Source: Thermoplasmata archaeon (lineage in GTDB: Archaea; Thermoplasmatota; Thermoplasmata; Lutacidiplasmatales; UBA184). From it: a stretch of DNA of 32,889 nucleotides. Every line of letters begins with the position of its first letter. The first letter of the stretch is position 1. The stretch covers positions 1 to 32,889 of the forward strand of contig JASHOP010000072.1 in assembly GCA_030041075.1 (NCBI GenBank), written 5' to 3'. Shown piece after piece: positions 15,036-23,782 of this stretch. The translations under genes were made by a program, and so were the position numbers. Under the pieces are notes generated by a model that ran no database searches, was not told the DNA's origin, and saw only the letters and a program-made list of their open reading frames with translations.

Positions 15036-15042
15036 TTATTAG
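15036..15042 (-). promoter_or_regulatory. Putative TATA box of rpl41e
   Basis: On the minus strand CCCTAATAAACGGG is an AT-rich heptamer in GC-rich sequence, about 42 bases before the L41e ATG. Confidence 0.55.
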
Positions 15043-15141
15043 GGTTGCCGGCGGCGCGCGCTCGGCCGGGTCCGGGCGACCGGCTCCGCCGCCGGGCCGG
15101 CGGAAGCGGCCGGGCCGGCCCCCGTCGACGGGGAGGTCGGG

Positions 15142-15777
15142 TCACGTGCGCGCCAGGTCCGCAAAGATCCGCCGGACCACCGGAGGCGAGGCCGGTACGG
15201 GAGTCGCGGGGTCGATCCAGGCGAAGTCGATCGCTTCGGCGCTCGCGCGGGGACCGTTGCGGTCGAGCGGGCGGGCCCGATAGCAGACCGTGATCCAGTG
15301 CAGCCGGACCCCGGCCTCGTCGGTGAAGTCCTCGTAGACCCCCAAGAGGTCGCCGACCTCCACCTCCAGTCCGAGCTCCTCCCCCACCTCCCGAGCGGCC
15401 GCGTCCCGGAGCGTCTCTTCCGGCTGGACGTACCCCTGAGGAAGCACCCAGGACCCGCGGTACGGCTCCCCCTCTTCCCGCATCACGAGGACCCGGTGGT
15501 CCGACTGGACCGCCGCGGCCACGAGCACGCGGACCTGCGAGTCCCGTGCGTCCCCCCGGGCGACGGCGGCTCGCGAGTAGCCCGGCGTTCGACCCCGCGC
15601 CGAGGCGCGGGAGCTTCCCCGGCCCGCCGGGTCGGGGTTTGCGGGCGGGCTCCCGCCGGGCGACGCGAGCGGGAGGCGTCCGGAACCCGCTCCCCGGTCG
15701 ACGGCGGGGCCGTGGCGGCCATGTGGGTCTCCGTTCACCGTTCCGCTCCGTCCGCGACCCCCGAGCGTTCGCTGCAT
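15142..15777 (-). CDS. Nudix hydrolase with a long low-complexity N-terminus
   Basis: A Nudix-fold pyrophosphohydrolase, which cleaves nucleoside diphosphate-X substrates using Mg2+. The Nudix box GYVQPEETLRDAAAREVGEE then LGL fits G-x5-E-x7-R-E-U-x-E-E-x-G-U exactly. The strand VLVMREEGEPYRGSWVLPQG precedes it, and FAWIDPATPVP is the usual end. The catalytic domain is about 128 residues and could start at a GTG at 15528. I use the ATG at 15777 because an AATCTTAGAATA box lies 27 bases upstream, the same leaderless spacing as other genes here. This adds about 83 Pro/Gly/Arg-rich residues. If translation begins at 15528, the stretch 15529-15777 is leader. The substrate is unknown. Confidence 0.78.
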   Translation of the reverse strand: MQRTLGGRGRSGTVNGDPHGRHGPAVDRGAGSGRLPLASPGGSPPANPDPAGRGSSRASARGRTPGYSRAAVARGDARDSQVRVLVAAAVQSDHRVLVMREEGEPYRGSWVLPQGYVQPEETLRDAAAREVGEELGLEVEVGDLLGVYEDFTDEAGVRLHWITVCYRARPLDRNGPRASAEAIDFAWIDPATPVPASPPVVRRIFADLART

Positions 15778-15798
15778 CCGGCGGGCCAAACGGTGAGG

Positions 15799-15810
15799 TA
15801 TTCTAAGATT
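15799..15810 (-). promoter_or_regulatory. Putative TATA box between Nudix and MFS genes
   Basis: The minus-strand sequence AATCTTAGAATA lies 27 bases before the ATG at 15777. The same island read on the plus strand (TATTCTAAGATT) is about 100 bases before the MFS ATG and might also serve that gene. Confidence 0.5.
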
Positions 15811-15905
15811 CGCCCACCCCCGGGATACCCTCCGCCCGGGCGGGGCTCCCCGGGGGACGCGACCGGACGGCGCCGACGGGGGCCCGGGCGCGCCGGAGGA
15901 GGGAA

Positions 15906-17240
15906 ATGCCTCGACCGATACCGGTGGGGGTGGAGTCTCCTCTTCGGGAGGCCGATCCCCAGGGTCCCGCGTCCCCCGGCGCCGCCTCCATCCCGAGGCG
16001 CCGCCGGATCGCGCCGGACGTCTGGTCGATCTCCGTCACCAGCCTGTTCTCCGACTGGTCGTACGAGATGGTCCTCCCGATCCTGCCGTTCTTCCTGACA
16101 TTCTCCTTGGGCGCCTCGCCCCTGATCGTGGGGTTCGTCGACGGGGCCGCGCAGTTCGCCCAGAGCGGGGTCCAGTCGCTCGCCGGGATCGGCCGATGGG
16201 CCGAAGGACGCCAGCGGAAGGTGCGCGGCGCGTTCGGATACCTCGCGACGACCGTCGGACACGGGCTCCTCACGCTCGCCGTCGCCTGGCCCCAGGTTCT
16301 CGTCCTCCGCATCGCGGCGTGGCTCGGTCGGGGGTCGAGGCAGCCGATCAAGAAGGCGATCGTCTCGAACGCCACCGCGGCGCCGGACCAGGGCGCGGCG
16401 TTCGGGATCGAGCAGGCGATGGATTCTCTCGGCGCCGTGCTCGGCACCGCGACGGCGGTCGCGGTGCTCCTCTGGAGCGGGATCGACGGCTTCCGATCGA
16501 TCTTCGCCCTCAGCGTGGTCCCGGGCGTCGCGGCGATCGCGGTGCTCCTGGTATGGGTCCGCGACCGCGCCGCCCAGGATCCCTCCGGCGACTCCCGGCG
16601 TGGCTCCGCCCCGACGTGGAGGGATCTGCCGCGCGAGTTCCGCCTCTTCCTCGTCGCCGAGGCGGTGTTCGGCGTCGGCTCGTTCAGCATCCTGCTCGCC
16701 CTCCTCCGCGTCGGGGAGACGCTCGTCCCGGCGGACGGCGGATCGGTCGTCGACGCGGTGGTCGCGTCCCTCCTGCTCTACCTGCTCTACAACCTCCTGT
16801 TCGCCGGGCTGTCGTACCCCGGCGGCCGCTGGGTCGACCGCGCGCCCGGGCTCCTCCCGATCGCGATCTCGTTCGCCCTGTTCGCGGGGGTCGACGCGGC
16901 GTTGATCGCCGGCCACGGCCTGGGGGCCGGGGTCGTCGCGTTCTCCGTCGCCGGCGTCCAGGCCGGCCTGCAGGGCGTGGCGGAGTCAGCGTGGGTCGGC
17001 CGCCGGGTGGCGCGGGAGTCGGCCGGCGCCGCGTTCGGCTGGCTCGGCACGGTCCAGGGGATGGCGATCCTCGCCGGGTCGCTCCTGGCCGGGGCGCTGT
17101 GGACGTATCGCTCCGCGACGCTCGCCTTCGAGGTCTCGGCCGTCCTCTCGCTCGCGGGCGCGGGACTTCTCCTGCCCGTGTATCTCCTGGTCCGGGCGGC
17201 TCCCCGCCGGCCCCTGCCCGGGGTGTCCGGCCCCGGGTGA
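15906..17240 (+). CDS. Major facilitator superfamily transporter
   Basis: A 444-residue protein with about 11-12 membrane segments in two halves. The N-terminal motif WSISVTSLFSDWSYEMVLPILPFF is the first segment, and GRWAEGRQRK corresponds to the cytosolic loop 2-3 motif G-x3-D-x2-G-R-R/K. A similar G-x-WVDRAPG loop appears in the second half at about residue 305. The ATG at 15906 is preceded by GGAGGAGGGA, a strong ribosome-binding site. The arrangement (FSDWSYEMV, GRGSRQPIKKAIVSNAT) is that of a broad drug- or sugar-type MFS group; the substrate is not identifiable. It converges with the MutS-like operon, whose 3' end is 80 bases away. Confidence 0.85.
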   Translation: MPRPIPVGVESPLREADPQGPASPGAASIPRRRRIAPDVWSISVTSLFSDWSYEMVLPILPFFLTFSLGASPLIVGFVDGAAQFAQSGVQSLAGIGRWAEGRQRKVRGAFGYLATTVGHGLLTLAVAWPQVLVLRIAAWLGRGSRQPIKKAIVSNATAAPDQGAAFGIEQAMDSLGAVLGTATAVAVLLWSGIDGFRSIFALSVVPGVAAIAVLLVWVRDRAAQDPSGDSRRGSAPTWRDLPREFRLFLVAEAVFGVGSFSILLALLRVGETLVPADGGSVVDAVVASLLLYLLYNLLFAGLSYPGGRWVDRAPGLLPIAISFALFAGVDAALIAGHGLGAGVVAFSVAGVQAGLQGVAESAWVGRRVARESAGAAFGWLGTVQGMAILAGSLLAGALWTYRSATLAFEVSAVLSLAGAGLLLPVYLLVRAAPRRPLPGVSGPG

Positions 17241-17319
17241 GCCACCCCGCGGGACCCGGCGGGGAGGTGGACGCGTGGTCCGGGGCGGTACGGCCGGACC
17301 CGGGCGGAGGCCGCGCGCC

Positions 17320-18843
17320 CTATCCGGGGGCGGGCACCGGAGGACGGCCGGCCGCCGCCGACTCGAAGATCTCGCGGTAGAGGTCGACCCCGAAGCTGGT
17401 CGGTAGCGGAGCTCCCTCGAGGAGACGGAACGACCGTCGTCCGTCGGGGAGCCGCTCGGCCCGCAGGAAGAGGGCGTCCCGGCCGCCCGCCCGGAACCAA
17501 CCGCTCGCGAAGTCAAACAGGAACGTCACGAACACGACGGTCACGTCCGACTCGAGAAGGGCGCGGACGGTCTGCCGGGCGATCTCGGAACCCTCGCGCT
17601 CGTTCGTCGAGGCGAACGACTCGTTCAGGAGGAGCAACGCTCCCGGCCGGGCGTGCTCCAGGAGGGCGCTCAAGCGGGCCAGCTCCTCGTCGAGCTTCCC
17701 CCGATCGGCGGTCGCCTCCTCCTCGCGCTTGAAGTGGGTGAGGATCGCCGCGAACGCCGGCCCGGAGTACTCCGACGCCCCGACGCAGAGCCCGCACTGC
17801 GCCATCAGCTGGGCGAGCCCGACGGCTCGGAGGAACGTCGACTTCCCGCCCTGGTTCGCCCCGGTGATGAGGACGAGCCTCCGGTCGGCGGCGTCGAGGT
17901 CGTTCGGGACGGGAGGGCGACCGAGCCGGAGCGCGAGGCCGACGTCGTAGAGGGCGCGCGCCGACCACGCGCGGGGCTCGCCTTGGATCCGGGGGGTGGA
18001 GACCGGGACGCCGACCGCCGCGAGCCGGTCGTGGAGGTTGAGCGCCCCGACGTAGAAGCCGAGCTCGGTGCGCATCGCCCGGAAGAACCGCAGCATGTGG
18101 TCGACCGACCGCCCCAAGGCGATCGCCGACGGCGTCAGCCCGCGGTCGATCAGCTCCCCCACGATCCGGTGGCCGGACTCGTCCCGGTCGGCCACCAGGA
18201 TCGTGTGGGTCCCGCGACGCGACCGGATCATGCGCCGCAGCCAGGATTCCCGGTCGGTCGCGGGCGCCCGCAGCGTGAAGGCGGCACCCTTGCCCCCGGG
18301 GCCGATCTCGGCGCTCAGGAGGATCCCCTCGCGCGAGCTCAGCCGCTCGAGGTGGGCCTCGGCCGCGGCGAAGAACGCCTCGTCGAGCTCCCGGCGCATC
18401 GTCGCGATCAGCCGGCTCCAGCCTTCGGACCGGACCTCGCCGGCCCGGGAGTCGATCAGCTTCCGGAGGCGGCGGAGGGCGTCGAGGAACGCCCGGAGGA
18501 CCTGGAGGGACCGGTGCAGTACGGTCGCCGCCGATCGGGACGAGAACTCCCAGACCTGGCGCTCCTCCTCCAGCGCCTCGACCGCGACCGCGTACAGCTC
18601 CCGGACCAGCGCCGGCCGCTGCCGGCAGTCGTCGAGCACCCGCTGGCGGTAGACGATCGTCGCCGGATCGGGGGCGCCCGCGAGGAGCGCCGCGCGCGCC
18701 ACGTCGCGCAGGAACGAGTCCCCCGCGCCCATCGCGTCGACGACCGCGTCGAGCCCGAGGTCCCGCGCGGTCGTCTTCCCGGGCTCCCCGAGCTCGGCCG
18801 GCACGACGAAGTCCCGGTCCGGGTGCATCAGGCCGATCCTCAT
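17320..18843 (-). CDS. MutS-family ATPase, second of a tandem pair
   Basis: A 507-residue protein with the MutS lever/clamp-type helices (VYRQRVLDDCRQRPALVREL) followed by a C-terminal ABC-type ATPase. The Walker A is GANQGGKSTFLR (about 328-339) and the Walker B is ALLLLNESFAST with Asn407-Glu408. Classical MutS has DE in that place. The N-terminal mismatch-recognition domain with the Phe-x-Glu motif is absent. It starts at ATG 18843, overlapping by four bases the stop of the first paralog (ATGA). The long ORF to 19935 is a shadow of that gene. It probably acts as a partner in a DNA- or RNA-binding heterodimer; mismatch repair itself is not shown. Confidence 0.85.
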   Translation of the reverse strand: MRIGLMHPDRDFVVPAELGEPGKTTARDLGLDAVVDAMGAGDSFLRDVARAALLAGAPDPATIVYRQRVLDDCRQRPALVRELYAVAVEALEEERQVWEFSSRSAATVLHRSLQVLRAFLDALRRLRKLIDSRAGEVRSEGWSRLIATMRRELDEAFFAAAEAHLERLSSREGILLSAEIGPGGKGAAFTLRAPATDRESWLRRMIRSRRGTHTILVADRDESGHRIVGELIDRGLTPSAIALGRSVDHMLRFFRAMRTELGFYVGALNLHDRLAAVGVPVSTPRIQGEPRAWSARALYDVGLALRLGRPPVPNDLDAADRRLVLITGANQGGKSTFLRAVGLAQLMAQCGLCVGASEYSGPAFAAILTHFKREEEATADRGKLDEELARLSALLEHARPGALLLLNESFASTNEREGSEIARQTVRALLESDVTVVFVTFLFDFASGWFRAGGRDALFLRAERLPDGRRSFRLLEGAPLPTSFGVDLYREIFESAAAGRPPVPAPG

Positions 18844-20429
18844 CGGTGGAGCCGCTCCCGCAGCGTCGCGTAGGTCAGTCCGTACTTCGCGGCGATCGCG
18901 ACCGCGTACGCCCGCCCGTCCGCCGGCGCCCGCACGAGGCGGAACGTCCGCACCGTGGGATCGTCCGGGGCGACCGTGCTCACGACGCTGACCGTGCCCG
19001 GGTTCAGGGCCGACAGCTCGTCCGCGAACGTCACGTAGACCGCAAGCATATCGCGCCGCACGATCTCCTCGAGGATCCGCTGGCCGACGAAGAGCGCGTC
19101 GGCGAGGGAGGTCGTCGAGAAGCTCTCGTTCACGACCAGGACGCTGGACGAGGTCGCCCGGGCCAGCACGTCGCGGATCCGGACCAGCTCGTCCTGGAGC
19201 TTCCCCCTCAGATTCTCCGGATGCTCCTCGCGCTCGAACTGGGTGAACACCCGGTCGCACAGGAACAGGCGGGCCGCCCGAGCCGGGACGGGCAGCCCGA
19301 GCCGGGCGAGATAGTGCACCTGCCCGAACGCCCGCCCGAACGTCGTCTTGCCCCCGTGGTTCGGCCCGGTCACGACCAGCACCCGTTCCGGGCCGGCGAG
19401 CCGGAAGTCGTTCGCGACGACGGCCGTGCCCTTCGGCCCGAGGCGGTGCGCGAGCGCGAGATCGTACGCCCCCTGCGCGACGGTGGTTCGCTCCGGGCCG
19501 CCGACCGCGGGGTAGCAGAAGCCGAGCCCGGCCTGGCGGAGCGAGGCGATGGAATCCAGGTAGCCGGCGAAGAACTGGACCTCGCGCTCGAACCGGAGGA
19601 TCGTCGGGTCGAAGAACGACTCCGGGCGCGCGTCGAAGCCCCGCAGCCGAGCGAACAGATCGGGGTAGAGCTCGACGACGCGGTCGAAGATCGCCTCCTC
19701 GATGTGGTTCATCTCGGGGGTCTCGTGCGCCGGGAACCGGTAGCTCTTGTCCCCCGCCTCGCGGAACCGGGCGAACGTCCCCTCGACCTCGCGGCTGTAG
19801 TCGGCCTCGTCCGCGTAGCGTCCGACGGTGATCCTCGGACCCCGGAACCGCAGCGTGTAGCGGACGCGGCCGAGCTCCCCCTCGAGCGCTCGGGCCTCCG
19901 CCAGGACCGCGCGGAACCGGTCCGCCCCGGCGCACGCCCGCGCATGGTCCCGGAGTCCCTGGAGGCCCCGGGAGCGGACCGGCAGGCTCTCGAGGTCGGC
20001 CCCCAGGGCTTCGACCGCGGCGCCGTACTCGACCACGGACGCGAGCGACCAGGCCAGCTTCTGGTAGAGGTAGTGCATCCGCCCGGCCCGGTCGTGGTCG
20101 GCGTGGGCGGCCGTCATCCGCCGGGCGAACGCGTCGACGGCCGCGCGGATCGCCGGCTCCTCGAGGTCCTGGGCAACCGCCTGCCGGTAGACGATCTCGG
20201 CCGCGACCGAGACCGGCTCGGAGAAGAACGGCTTCAGGTCGTACGCCTCGCGGCCCGCGACCGCGGCCGCCACGATCTGGTCGAGGTGGAGGTCGGTGAA
20301 GATCGCGTCCGCCTCCTCGTGCGACGGCGGCGGGGCCGTGCCCTCGGCGAGGATGCTCCGGAACGGAGGGACCACGGCGATCACCTCGACCGGGCGTCGT
20401 GGCCGCTCACGCTGCCGCGCGACGCCCAC
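18840..20429 (-). CDS. MutS-family ATPase, first of a tandem pair
   Basis: A 529-residue protein. Helical lever segments include IVYRQAVAQDLEEPAIRAAV and LYQKLAWSLASVVEYGAAVEAL. The C-terminal ATPase has Walker A GPNHGGKTTFGRA (355-367) and a Walker B of VLVVNESFSTT with Asn434-Glu435. As in its neighbour, Asp of the DE pair is replaced by Asn and the N-terminal mismatch domain is missing. The proteins are diverged paralogs, similar mainly at the ATPase. Start: GTG at 20429; a GTG at 20384 before IAVVPPFRSIL is equally plausible. It is the promoter-proximal gene of the pair; the dynamin-like gene lies 255 bases upstream in the same orientation. Confidence 0.85.
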   Translation of the reverse strand: MGVARQRERPRRPVEVIAVVPPFRSILAEGTAPPPSHEEADAIFTDLHLDQIVAAAVAGREAYDLKPFFSEPVSVAAEIVYRQAVAQDLEEPAIRAAVDAFARRMTAAHADHDRAGRMHYLYQKLAWSLASVVEYGAAVEALGADLESLPVRSRGLQGLRDHARACAGADRFRAVLAEARALEGELGRVRYTLRFRGPRITVGRYADEADYSREVEGTFARFREAGDKSYRFPAHETPEMNHIEEAIFDRVVELYPDLFARLRGFDARPESFFDPTILRFEREVQFFAGYLDSIASLRQAGLGFCYPAVGGPERTTVAQGAYDLALAHRLGPKGTAVVANDFRLAGPERVLVVTGPNHGGKTTFGRAFGQVHYLARLGLPVPARAARLFLCDRVFTQFEREEHPENLRGKLQDELVRIRDVLARATSSSVLVVNESFSTTSLADALFVGQRILEEIVRRDMLAVYVTFADELSALNPGTVSVVSTVAPDDPTVRTFRLVRAPADGRAYAVAIAAKYGLTYATLRERLHR

Positions 20430-20684
20430 CGGCCCGGGGTGCGGCCCCTGACGGGGATTCCCGGCTCGGGCCTTCGGTCCCTCTCGGCCGGAGCGTTCGG
20501 GCTCGCACGGCCGAACGGTGAGCTCCGCGACCCGGTATCCGATCGGGATCGTCTCATCCTCGCGGCCGGGGTCCGGGCGGCCGCCGTCGACCGAGGCGGC
20601 CTCCAGACCGCGGCGATCGGCGGCCGGGACCGTTCGAATCCGAGTCTCGCTTCCACGACCCCGACCCCCGCGTGGTGTACCGGC

Positions 20685-22436
20685 TCAGCCGGCGACCTCC
20701 GCTGCCTCGGATCCCGCGCCGAGTCCCGCGACGCGCGTCCGAAGCCGGTCCATCTCGCCCCGCCACCGCTCGGCCGACTCCCGACCGGCCCGGTGCGATG
20801 CGCGGCCGGCAGCGACCGCCTCCTCGATGAGGCGCACGTTCGCTTCCAGGCCCGCTCCCATCCCTTCGTGGATCGCCCGCCAGGACCGCGCGACCCGTTC
20901 CGCGAGGTCGCTGCGGATCCGGCCGGTCTGGGCCTCGAACTCGTCGCCGACCGTCTCGGCGACACGGGCGCGCAACCGGCGACGTAGGAGGCTGGGCGGC
21001 AGCAGGAGGACGGTCTGACCCACGAACGTCCCTTCGTAGAGTCCTTCGATGCGAGCCGAGCTCCCGCGCGAGTCGACCAGGGCCGGTTCGACGGAGAGCC
21101 GGGGCACGTCGATCCCGAACTCCCGGGCGACGTTCTCCGCCAGCGCCGCGGTCCAGCGGGCCATCCGCTCCTCGAACGTCCGGCTGACCCGGGCGAGCTC
21201 CGCGACGACCTCGTCGGTGACGTGCCCGCGGATGCGGGCGACGGCCGGAGCCACGAGGCTGCGGAACTCGGACTCGTACGCCCTCACGAATCCCCCACCG
21301 GTCCGGCCGGAAAGGGTCTCGAGACGCGCGCGCAGCGCGGCGACGACCGCGGGGATCTCCGCCTGGCGCAGGACGGCGAGCCGGGGGGGAAGCCGCTCGA
21401 CGAGGGCGTCGACGGCCTCGCCGAGCCACGCCCGGGTCGCCTGGAACTCCGAACGGACCTCGGCCACGCCGCGATCGACCCCGGCCAGGCGCCGGTCCCG
21501 TTCCTCGTCCGAGAGAAGCGACGACCGCACCGCGAGGGCGAGCAGGTCGTGGAGCTTGTCCGCGAAACGCCGGGTCCGGGCTCGGGCGACCTCCTGGACC
21601 GCCTGCGCCCGGCCCGGTCCCAGGACCTCGCGGAGCGCCTCCCAGAGCGCGTGGAGCGGATCGCCGGTCTCCGGGCGCGCGGCCGTGCCGGGGCCGCTCC
21701 GGGCATGGCGCGTGGAGATCGGGAAGATCCGGACCGCGTCGAACCCGCAGCGCTCGCGCAGGACCCGGTCGAGGTAGCCCAGGAGCTCCGCGCGCTCGGA
21801 GGAGCTGACGAGGTCGACCTTGTTGAGGACGAAGAAGAACTTCGCGGCGTACTCCGAGACCTCGGCCAGGAACGCGACCTCGTCCGACGTGATCGGGGGG
21901 TCCGGCGAGAGGACGAAGATCGCCGCGTCGACCCGGGGCAGGAGCGCCCGCGCGGCCTCGGTGTTCGCCTCGTGCGCCGACCCGATCCCGGGGCTGTCGA
22001 CGAACGTCACCCCGTCGGCCCAGTCCGGCAGAGGGGCCGCGACCTCGACCCGGAGGATCCGGCGACGGTTGGACGGGTTCTTCTGCTCGGAGACGTACTC
22101 CTCCACGGCGTCCCCCGGAACGACGTGGACGGTGCCGTCCGACTCCGTCACGCGCACCGCGACGGGACCCCGCACCAGGTAGGTCGCGACCGCCGTCGTC
22201 GGCAGGATCCCGGTCGGGAAGGCGGGGCGACCCGCGAGGGCGTTCAGGAGCGACGACTTCCCGCGCTTGAACTGACCGAGGACGGCGACCGTCAGCTCGC
22301 CCCGGGCGAGCGCCCGCGAGGTGGCCGCGATCTCAGCGGCGAGCTCGATTTGCCCGGCCGACCGGGCGATGCGTTCCAGGGTCGCGAGACCGGACTCGTC
22401 GGGGCCCGCTGCAGACTCGCTCGGTGGTGGCGACAC
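20685..22436 (-). CDS. Dynamin-like large GTPase
   Basis: A 583-residue protein starting at a GTG. The GTPase domain has G1 GQFKRGKSS (54-62), the G2 threonine in LPTTAV, G3 DSPGIG (147-152) and G4 NKVD (205-208), the pattern of bacterial dynamin-like proteins, which bind and remodel membranes. The C-terminal half is helical (stalk), and VGQTVLLLPPSLLRRRL near residue 475 is a hydrophobic segment followed by arginines, in the position of the membrane-inserting paddle. Dynamin-family proteins are uncommon in archaea. It lies upstream of the MutS-like pair in the same direction but with a 255-base gap, so an operon is possible rather than clear. Cellular role unknown. Confidence 0.85.
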   Translation of the reverse strand: MSPPPSESAAGPDESGLATLERIARSAGQIELAAEIAATSRALARGELTVAVLGQFKRGKSSLLNALAGRPAFPTGILPTTAVATYLVRGPVAVRVTESDGTVHVVPGDAVEEYVSEQKNPSNRRRILRVEVAAPLPDWADGVTFVDSPGIGSAHEANTEAARALLPRVDAAIFVLSPDPPITSDEVAFLAEVSEYAAKFFFVLNKVDLVSSSERAELLGYLDRVLRERCGFDAVRIFPISTRHARSGPGTAARPETGDPLHALWEALREVLGPGRAQAVQEVARARTRRFADKLHDLLALAVRSSLLSDEERDRRLAGVDRGVAEVRSEFQATRAWLGEAVDALVERLPPRLAVLRQAEIPAVVAALRARLETLSGRTGGGFVRAYESEFRSLVAPAVARIRGHVTDEVVAELARVSRTFEERMARWTAALAENVAREFGIDVPRLSVEPALVDSRGSSARIEGLYEGTFVGQTVLLLPPSLLRRRLRARVAETVGDEFEAQTGRIRSDLAERVARSWRAIHEGMGAGLEANVRLIEEAVAAGRASHRAGRESAERWRGEMDRLRTRVAGLGAGSEAAEVAG

Positions 22437-22567
22437 GGGGTCTTACCGTAGGAGCCATCATCCGCCGCGCGGAACTTCCGGCGGGCCCCATCGCCGACCG
22501 GACACCGGGGTGGGCATAGATACGGTTTGCGCGAGCTCGGAGCGACGGCCGTCCGGTGTGGCTTCCG

Positions 22568-22574
22568 TTAACTA
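22568..22574 (+). promoter_or_regulatory. Putative TATA box of the gene at 22597
   Basis: TTAACTA is centred 26 bases before the GTG at 22597, which would make the transcript leaderless and supports this GTG as the true start. Confidence 0.6.
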
Positions 22575-22596
22575 GCGAGGGCGGCTCGCATCCGAC

Positions 22597-23010
22597 GTGC
22601 TGACCGTCGCGGACCTCGAGGTGAGCGTGCTCGAGTTCCGGCAGCGGTCGTTCCAGTTCGATCGTCTGGCGGAGCTCGACGGCGGGCCGTACGCTGTATT
22701 CTCCCGCACCGAGACCGAGAACGAGCGCCAGCTCCGCCCGCGCCTCGTGCGCCTCACGGTCGTCGCGCCGCTCGCCTGGGTCGCCCTCGACCCGGAGGCG
22801 GACGTGCTCCGGGTCGGCGAGCCGCGGTCGCGGGCCGCCCTCCCCGGGGCGACCCCGGTCGAGGTCGCGGCGGAGCCGTCCGAGTTCGAGGAGGACGGGC
22901 GACCATGGCAGCGCGCGCCGGCGGGGGGCACGGGGTTCGTCTACGTCCCCGCAGAGCGCGCGAAGTCGCTGCTGGCGCCTGAGGCACGGGCGACGCTCGG
23001 CCTCGCGTAG
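22597..23010 (+). CDS. Conserved-looking protein of unknown function
   Basis: A 137-residue protein from a GTG at 22597. It is beta-rich and acidic: LEVSVLEFRQRSFQFDRLAEL, YAVFSRTETENERQL, VRLTVVAPLAWVALDPEADVL and a Glu-rich segment SEFEEDG before GFVYVPAE. No signal peptide, membrane segment or metal site is visible. I do not recognise the family. It is supported as a gene by balanced composition and by a leaderless promoter 26 bases upstream. It converges with the aquaporin gene, whose stop codon is six bases away. Confidence 0.6.
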   Translation: MLTVADLEVSVLEFRQRSFQFDRLAELDGGPYAVFSRTETENERQLRPRLVRLTVVAPLAWVALDPEADVLRVGEPRSRAALPGATPVEVAAEPSEFEEDGRPWQRAPAGGTGFVYVPAERAKSLLAPEARATLGLA

Positions 23011-23016
23011 CGGCGG

Positions 23017-23760
23017 TTACGGCTTCGGGCGCAGCGCCCGCTCGACGAGCGCCGCGATCAGCGCGCCGACGATCGGGGCGACCCAAAACAGCCAGTCCTG
23101 CGAGATCGCCCACCGGTCGGCGGGGAAGTACGCCGAGAGGAGCGCCGGTGCGAAGCTTCGCGCCGGGTTGACCGACGTGCCGTCGATCGGAAGGCTGACG
23201 AGGTGGATCATCGCGAGCGTGAGGCCGATGCCGACCGGCGCGAGGTTCTTGGTCGAGCCTTCAGCACGTGTCGCGAACAGGACCGCTTGCAGGAACAGGA
23301 ACGTCAGGACCACTTCGAGGAGGAACACCGAGCCGACCGCCACCGTGTAGGGCGAACCGTCCCCCGAGTACCCCTCGGACGCCAGCGCCGCGTGGCTCCC
23401 GGTGACGGAGCCCCAGAGCGTGCCGGACCCGTGGGCGACGGCGGCGATTGCGGCGACGGCGACCAGGGCGCCCGCGACCTGGGCGAGCACGTACGGGACC
23501 ACGTCACGCGTCGGCAGCCGTCCCGACGCCCACGCCCCGACCGTGATCGCCGGGTTGAAATGACCGCCCGAGACCTCACCGAGGGCGTACAGGAGGCCGA
23601 TCAGCCCCCAACCTATCGACAGGGCGATGATCAGGACCCGGGCCGTCGGGTCGACGCCGGGGATGTTCAGCGTGAACATGGCGGCGCCCGTGACCGCGAT
23701 GAGCAGTCCGAACGTCCCGAGAAACTCCGCGAGATACCGCTGCGAGTCGGTCCAGTGCAC
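23017..23760 (-). CDS. Aquaporin-like (MIP family) channel
   Basis: A 247-residue membrane protein with six transmembrane segments and two half-helices carrying the pore motifs: SGGHFNPAIT (Asn69-Pro-Ala) and TSVNPARSFAPAL (Asn198-Pro-Ala-Arg). In the second NPA context the following residue is Ser rather than the Asp common in glycerol facilitators, and this favours a water channel; it is an inference. The length is typical of the family. The TATA-like TTATTAAG centred about 27 bases before the ATG at 23760 indicates a leaderless transcript. It lies downstream of top6A in the same orientation but has its own promoter. Confidence 0.9.
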   Translation of the reverse strand: MHWTDSQRYLAEFLGTFGLLIAVTGAAMFTLNIPGVDPTARVLIIALSIGWGLIGLLYALGEVSGGHFNPAITVGAWASGRLPTRDVVPYVLAQVAGALVAVAAIAAVAHGSGTLWGSVTGSHAALASEGYSGDGSPYTVAVGSVFLLEVVLTFLFLQAVLFATRAEGSTKNLAPVGIGLTLAMIHLVSLPIDGTSVNPARSFAPALLSAYFPADRWAISQDWLFWVAPIVGALIAALVERALRPKP

Positions 23761-23782
23761 CGCCGAAGTGGGCGGTCTTTCG

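Noticed and set aside
17320-19935. A single 871-residue ORF covering both MutS-like genes' region
   Set aside because: Only the part after 18843 has MutS motifs; the rest is an Arg/Gly/Pro-rich shadow of the first paralog in another frame.
15142-22436. A defence island (Nudix, MutS-like and dynamin genes)
   Set aside because: No nuclease, restriction, toxin or other effector is present and the genes are on separate transcripts; adjacency alone is not enough.
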